A DNA stretch of 64,000 bases, taken from positions 682,001-746,000 of the forward strand of contig NZ_FOMT01000001.1 in assembly GCF_900112695.1 (NCBI RefSeq), in the 5' to 3' direction. A program made the translations under genes and the position numbers. The notes below the pieces were generated by a model that saw only the letters and a program-made list of their open reading frames with translations, was not told where the DNA came from and made no database searches. The first letter of the stretch is position 1; each line of letters opens with the position of its first letter. The stretch comes from Paenibacillus catalpae (GTDB lineage: Bacteria; Bacillota; Bacilli; Paenibacillales; Paenibacillaceae). Shown here piece after piece: positions 60,704 to 64,000 of this stretch.

Positions 60704-61572
60704 GTGTAGCAGCATACGGGGGCAGACTTAGGAGCAAAAAACGCAGGGACCGGATGATAAACATTTTAACTTTTGTCGTCGTTATTGTATTTACCATTCT
60801 GGCACTCTTTCCAATATGGTGGATTTTCCGTACGTCTCTCATGACCAATGCCGAGATCTATAAATATCCGCCGTCTCTATTACCCCCAAATTGGCTGTTT
60901 TCCAACTATGAGAAGACACTAGAGATATTTAAATTCTGGAAATACCTGTGGAACACGATGGTCATTATCGTTCCCTCCTGTCTGGCAGGAACATTTACGG
61001 CTACCTTGTGTGGATATGCTTTTGCAAGGTTAAGATTTCGGGGCAAAAATTTGATCTGGGCACTTTGCGTAGGTTCAATGCTGTTGCCCGCCATGGTTAC
61101 GCTCATTCCGCTGTACATCGGCTGGACGCGCGGCCTGGGGATTAATGACAGCTATTGGCCATTGATTCTGCCTTATTTTTGTGGTGGCGGCGCCTTTAAT
61201 ATCTTCTTGATCCGTCAATTCATTATGTCCATTCCAAGAGAACTCGATCAAGCGGCAACGATCGACGGTGCCGGGTACTTCCGCATCTTGTTCAGTATAA
61301 TCATGCCGGCTATCCGACCCGCAATGATTGTCGTCGCGTTGTTTATCTTCATAGGGTTATGGAACGATTTGCTTCAACAGATGATTTACATTAACTCGAG
61401 CGATAAATACACGATTGCACTCGGACTAACCAACTTTAGAGGCCAACTAAAAAGTGATTGGTCGCTTACCATGGCCGCCACATGCTTATCTTTTGCTCCA
61501 GGTGTCATCTTCTACTTAATTGGTCAAAGGTATTTCGTTGAGGGTATTACTCTAACCGGATTAAAAAATTGA
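60700..61572 (+). CDS. Sugar ABC transporter permease (UgpE/MalG-like)
   Basis: A protein of 290 residues with six membrane helices; EAA-type loop ELDQAATIDGAGYFRILFSI; ends VEGITLTGLKN, typical of MalG-like permeases. GAAGGAGG ribosome binding site inside the previous gene. Partner of the preceding permease. Confidence 0.93.
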   Translation: MSVAAYGGRLRSKKRRDRMINILTFVVVIVFTILALFPIWWIFRTSLMTNAEIYKYPPSLLPPNWLFSNYEKTLEIFKFWKYLWNTMVIIVPSCLAGTFTATLCGYAFARLRFRGKNLIWALCVGSMLLPAMVTLIPLYIGWTRGLGINDSYWPLILPYFCGGGAFNIFLIRQFIMSIPRELDQAATIDGAGYFRILFSIIMPAIRPAMIVVALFIFIGLWNDLLQQMIYINSSDKYTIALGLTNFRGQLKSDWSLTMAATCLSFAPGVIFYLIGQRYFVEGITLTGLKN

Positions 61573-61680
61573 GCGAGAGGAAAACCAAGATCAAATGATC
61601 AGTTATTCCACTGCAAAAGAGCAAGGCTGTGAGTTTGAAATGTCGGAAGCAATTCGTTAATTCGGATATTATGATCACGG

Positions 61681-61714
61681 AAGCAGGGAGCCCTTTGAAG
61701 GCCCCCTGCTTTTT
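61681..61714 (+). terminator. Rho-independent terminator of the transporter operon
   Basis: Arms AAGCAGGG and CCCTGCTT with an inner GGC/GCC pairing, followed by T4. The rest of 61573-61962 holds one further hairpin and no gene. Confidence 0.8.
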
Positions 61715-61814
61715 ATGCTATCACAAAAACTGCCGAGCCAAAGCTCTGCTGTGCACGCCGAAGTCTTTTTTAATTGCTCCGTTTTCTTATTATCCATATG
61801 AATCCTCAATGCGC

Positions 61815-61846
61815 AAAAGGCCATCCCGTAACTGAAATGGCCTTTT
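61815..61846. terminator. Second hairpin, possibly bidirectional terminator
   Basis: A perfect 10-bp stem (AAAAGGCCAT with ATGGCCTTTT) around a 12-base loop. Confidence 0.6.
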
Positions 61847-61962
61847 CCTCATAATCGTGTCAGCAGGAAAAACTTTACATAACCATTACTTATACTTGTT
61901 TTCCCGTTAACATACTACATTTATGTTATTAAATGAATCATATACTAAAGGAGTTGATAGTT

Positions 61963-63462
61963 TTGAAGTTGAAACGTAAAGCGCTCCCAATGCTGGCAGT
62001 AACGGCAATGGCAACCGCGGCCGTAGCCGCTCAGGGTCTTACCGGTGGTTTTGGCGTACCGAAAGCAGCAGCCGAAAAAACGGACATGCAGTGGCTTGCG
62101 GGCGATCACCACGTGCACAGTGAATGGAGCGTTGGCTGGGATAACACGACAAATCCTCCGACTCCGATCCGTGGGGGAGACGCGATTTACCCGATCGTGA
62201 AAAATGCCGCGATGGCAGACTCGTATGGGCTTGACTGGATGGTTTCAACCGACCATGGCGGTCCGAACCACTCCAAAGTCAACCTGGAGCAAGCATACCC
62301 TGAGGTGCTGAAAGCCCGTGACGAGAATCCCGATCTAAAGCTGTTCTACGGCATGGAGTTTGATACGCCTGCCGCTGACCATAGTTCTCTCATCATCCCG
62401 AAGTCGGATGCCGAGTCGCAGACGCTCTATGATATCGAAAGCAAATTCAATAAGCGCGATCCGTATCCGTCAGATCCGCAGCGCGATACGGAAACTAACA
62501 TGATCGACGCGCTGAATTATATGAAAAATTTGGACTTGGCACCTGTATTGTTTGCTAATCACCCTGCGCGTTCGGCAAGCGGTGAAACCAAATGGGGGCA
62601 AGATACGCCGCAAGAGTTCCGTAACTGGAACGATACGGCTCCGAACGTATCCGTTGGTATGGAAGGAGCGCCTGGACACCAGGCTGGCGCCATCAATCCT
62701 GACGGCTCCATCGACCCGAAAGGCGACCGCGGCGGGTACGGCAACTACGCAACGATGGGCGGTTTCGACCAAATGACAGCAAAGGTTGGAGGTCTGTGGG
62801 ACTCCATGCTGGGTGAAGGCCGTCATTGGTGGATCACCTCCACGTCGGATTCCCACGTGAACTGGCGAGACGGCGGAAGCGACTTCTGGCCAGGCGAATA
62901 CTCCAAGACGTACGTCAAGGCCCAGGATACGTACAGCAGCATCCTTGACGGTCTGCGTAACGGCCGCATTTTTGTCACCACGGGCGACCTGATCAATCAG
63001 CTCGACGTGACGGCGCAAGCCGCAGGCAAGTCCCCTGCACATGCGCAGTCGAATGGCAACCGCGCATCGATTGGCGAAACACTTAAGATTCCTGGCAACG
63101 GCAAAGACGTAACGGTTACTATCACGTTCAAAGACCCGAATGCGAAGAACAACCATGGCGACAATCCGAAAGTGAACAGAGTGGATCTGATCATGGGCGA
63201 AGTGACGGGTAAAGTGGAAGATCGTTCCACAGCAGCGAACCCAACGACTAAAGTAGTTGCACGTTTCGATGAGAGCAGCTGGCAGCGCGACGGCGAGACG
63301 GTTACGGTTACTTACACGCTGAAGAATGTGAACAAAGACAGTTACATTCGGGTTCGCGGTACAAATACCAACGAACTTGAGCCGATTCTTGATCCGAAAG
63401 GCGAAAATCCGTGGTCGGATCTGTGGTTCTACTCGAACCCGATCTTCCTGCAGACGAAGTAA
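61963..63462 (+). CDS. Secreted PHP-domain metallohydrolase (CehA/McbA family)
   Basis: About 499 residues from a TTG at 61963 (AAAGGAG nine bases upstream; the frame is open to 61933). A signal peptide ends near PKAAAEK. The PHP fold follows at once: LAGDHHVHSEWS (metal ligands His-x-His), STDHGG, YGMEFDTP, FANHPAR and TSTSDSHVNWRDG, matching the metal-binding motifs of CehA/McbA-type enzymes. A C-terminal beta-domain (about 360-499) completes it. The family includes phosphoesterases and other hydrolases, so substrate is unknown. Position after the glycan transporter suggests removal of a phosphate or ester from the same polymer, though no LacI operator was seen before it and it is GC-richer than its neighbours. 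Confidence 0.85.
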   Translation: MKLKRKALPMLAVTAMATAAVAAQGLTGGFGVPKAAAEKTDMQWLAGDHHVHSEWSVGWDNTTNPPTPIRGGDAIYPIVKNAAMADSYGLDWMVSTDHGGPNHSKVNLEQAYPEVLKARDENPDLKLFYGMEFDTPAADHSSLIIPKSDAESQTLYDIESKFNKRDPYPSDPQRDTETNMIDALNYMKNLDLAPVLFANHPARSASGETKWGQDTPQEFRNWNDTAPNVSVGMEGAPGHQAGAINPDGSIDPKGDRGGYGNYATMGGFDQMTAKVGGLWDSMLGEGRHWWITSTSDSHVNWRDGGSDFWPGEYSKTYVKAQDTYSSILDGLRNGRIFVTTGDLINQLDVTAQAAGKSPAHAQSNGNRASIGETLKIPGNGKDVTVTITFKDPNAKNNHGDNPKVNRVDLIMGEVTGKVEDRSTAANPTTKVVARFDESSWQRDGETVTVTYTLKNVNKDSYIRVRGTNTNELEPILDPKGENPWSDLWFYSNPIFLQTK

Positions 63463-63472
63463 GGTTGCGAGG

Positions 63473-63494
63473 AAGGGGAGCGTCATGCTCCCCT
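63473..63494 (+). terminator. Hairpin after the PHP gene
   Basis: A 7-9-bp GC-rich stem (AGGGGAGC with GCTCCCCT) without a clear T-run. Confidence 0.5.
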
Positions 63495-63527
63495 CCTTAT
63501 TAATGAAGAAGGGTTGTGTCAGAGAAC

Positions 63528-64000
63528 GTGAGATGTACATGGCTTTTCGTGTTGATATTGCTAATGCTTGTCGTTGCGCCTTCGCTTGCCAGCGCCCACA
63601 CCAATAATAGCGAAGGATTTTCGTTAATTGAAGTGAAGAACACCAGCATTGATTACCAGCTTCAACTGGATGCGGTCGAACTAAGCCATGCCGTTGGGTT
63701 TCAGGTAGATGAACAGGCTAGCGCGGTTCCCGAAAAGCTCAAATCCATAATCAGCGAAAATAAGGTTCCGATTGAGGAATATTTGAATACACACATCCTG
63801 ATGTATGCGGACAGTATGCCTGTTAATGGAACTGTTACTACAATCGGCATAACGAAGATAAACGAAAAGCTCTTTGCGAATCTTTCCATTTCGTATGCTA
63901 TAAAAAAGGCGCCAGAAAATCTGATTGTCAAATACAATATCATCTTTGAAAGCGACCCGAGTCATGCCAATATGGCGAAAGTAATCATGAATGGGAAGCA
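63528..64000 (+). CDS. HupE/UreJ-like membrane protein, N-terminal part
   Basis: From a GTG at 63528 (a GTG at 63516 is also in frame) the sequence runs open to the window edge. A signal peptide (RCTWLFVLILLMLVVAPSLASA) is followed by an extracytoplasmic domain starting HTNNSEGFSLIEVKNTSIDY and QLQLDAVELSHAVGF. This is the layout of HupE/UreJ_2-type proteins, whose membrane helices follow such a domain. In this family the C-terminal part is a metal-transporter-like helix bundle, not visible here. The ribosome binding site is weak, so the start is uncertain. Confidence 0.55.
   Translation, partial: MRCTWLFVLILLMLVVAPSLASAHTNNSEGFSLIEVKNTSIDYQLQLDAVELSHAVGFQVDEQASAVPEKLKSIISENKVPIEEYLNTHILMYADSMPVNGTVTTIGITKINEKLFANLSISYAIKKAPENLIVKYNIIFESDPSHANMAKVIMNGK

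Noticed and set aside
62470..63540. Long minus-strand open frame (about 356 codons) opposite the PHP hydrolase gene
   Set aside because: It is the shadow of a GC-rich, strongly coding plus-strand gene with clear PHP motifs; the minus-strand protein has no recognisable domain and no ribosome binding site.
1..64000. rRNA and tRNA genes, prophage modules, replication origin
   Set aside because: None of the characteristic conserved sequences or gene sets was recognised on either strand by reading; a covariance-model scan would be needed to exclude a small RNA gene fully.

Overview
The window looks like a chromosomal segment of a Paenibacillus-type Gram-positive (Paenibacillaceae). This rests on strong AGGAGG-type ribosome binding sites, frequent TTG and GTG starts, S-layer homology (SLH) domains, LplABC-type sugar transporters with YesM/YesN two-component pairs, CGAAC-N4-GTTCG LexA boxes, a Bacillus-type BirA operator, and very large secreted carbohydrate-active proteins. 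No rRNA, tRNA or CRISPR array was seen.

Layout. 0-5 kb: start of an SRAP protein (-), a DUF2515 protein (+), remnants of a beta-helix protein and an AraC regulator, then a LexA-controlled UvrX-type Y-family polymerase with a YolD-like partner (-). 5-20 kb: an orphan AraC-type response regulator followed by three giant secreted subtilases in one direction. The first has lost its catalytic His, Ser and oxyanion Asn; the second is a Vpr-like SLH-anchored enzyme; the third is the intact paralog of the first. 20-25 kb: small genes, two copies of a 180-bp palindromic intergenic repeat, a secreted protein with Ig-like repeats, a DinB-family protein and a decayed IS110 element. 25-32.5 kb: an LplABC-type ABC transporter with its YesM/YesN sensor and regulator. 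32.5-34 kb: several decayed genes. 34-37 kb: two short-chain dehydrogenases around a TetR regulator. 37-43 kb: a six-gene biotin operon (bioA-D-B-F-H-C) behind a BirA operator.

43-63.5 kb looks like one glycan-utilisation locus: a DUF4432 aldose-epimerase-like protein, a LacI regulator, a cytoplasmic toroid-type putative glycosidase, an AraC regulator, a 1,937-residue secreted DUF5695-like multidomain protein, a sugar ABC transporter and a secreted PHP-type (CehA/McbA) metallohydrolase. Copies of the palindrome TAAACGTTTA, or one-mismatch versions, stand before nearly every transcription unit here, and one lies inside the cytoplasmic enzyme gene. This points to a single LacI regulon. An ABC-F ribosome-protection gene with an attenuator-like leader is embedded in the locus. 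The right edge cuts a HupE/UreJ-like gene.

How the genes fit together (inference): the secreted DUF5695-like protein would cut a complex polysaccharide at the cell surface, the 58-61 kb transporter would import oligomers, the cytoplasmic toroid enzyme and the epimerase-like protein would process them, and LacI/AraC (and possibly CcpA) would control expression. The subtilase cluster looks like a separate surface proteolysis module in which one member has become a non-catalytic partner.
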